Below, one piece after another: positions 21,749 through 21,750 of a stretch of DNA of 21,750 nucleotides. Both the position numbers and the translations under genes were made by a program. This stretch comes from JAYTJL01 sp964400155. Lineage in GTDB: Bacteria; Patescibacteriota; Saccharimonadia; Saccharimonadales; UBA10212. The notes beneath the pieces were generated by a model. That model made no database searches, had not been told where the DNA came from, and was given only the letters and a program-made list of their open reading frames with translations. Numbering within the stretch: position 1 is the stretch's first letter; every line of letters begins with the position of its first letter. The stretch is from the NCBI GenBank assembly GCA_964400155.1, contig CAYNSQ010000009.1, positions 1 to 21,750 of the forward strand, written 5' to 3'.

Positions 21749-21750
21749 TT

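Overview
The window reads like a scaffold from a small-genome bacterium of the Patescibacteria/CPR, most likely a Saccharibacteria (TM7)-type organism. The grounds are moderately AT-rich DNA, compact single-copy housekeeping genes, almost no Shine-Dalgarno sequences, many start codons 7-11 nt after a -10 hexamer (leaderless mRNAs), a DUF3048 membrane protein, a large VirD4/HerA-like ATPase, and a sigma-region-4/HARE-HTH protein. TGA is used as a stop (arsR), so the UGA=Gly code of Gracilibacteria/Absconditabacteria does not apply. The phylum call is inference. A run of 100 N (11175-11274) shows this is a draft scaffold.

Layout, left to right. 1-2100: the 3' end of gltX, a DUF3048 protein, and tRNA-Glu(CTC). 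2175-4968: an accessory-looking block with a membrane-anchored Mrr-like nuclease, a DUF3052 protein, an autoregulated arsR-yciI pair, and a DUF1801 protein divergent from arsR. 5171-7375: a PAS histidine kinase and a receiver protein with a long disordered tail, closed by a strong terminator. 7465-9487: der and pth. 9488-10244: a 757-nt gene-free stretch packed with nested inverted repeats, a candidate structured RNA. 10245-13713: dprA and topA, separated by a TTAGTTA heptamer array that holds the gap. 13899-17772: the sigma4/HARE protein and the VirD4/HerA-like ATPase. 17773-18487: a 715-nt gene-free convergence zone. 18488-21748 (minus strand): ftsW-murG-ftsQ, with a 98-nt ftsW/murG overlap.

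Most genes left of 17.8 kb are on the plus strand and all genes right of 18.5 kb are on the minus strand. At the junction, 17990-18017 has the 11-6-11 architecture of a XerC/XerD dif site, and its central 18 positions match the E. coli dif core at 16. By my reading, all six GGGNAGGG (KOPS-like) octamers in the window point toward it. The junction may therefore be the replication terminus. This and the structured 9.5-10.2 kb region are the two observations most worth checking.

Functionally the window covers glutamyl-tRNA supply (gltX, tRNA-Glu), translation upkeep (pth, der), DNA processing (dprA, topA, the Mrr-like nuclease, the VirD4/HerA-like ATPase), signalling and transcription (the two-component pair, ArsR, sigma4/HARE) and septal peptidoglycan synthesis (ftsW, murG, ftsQ).
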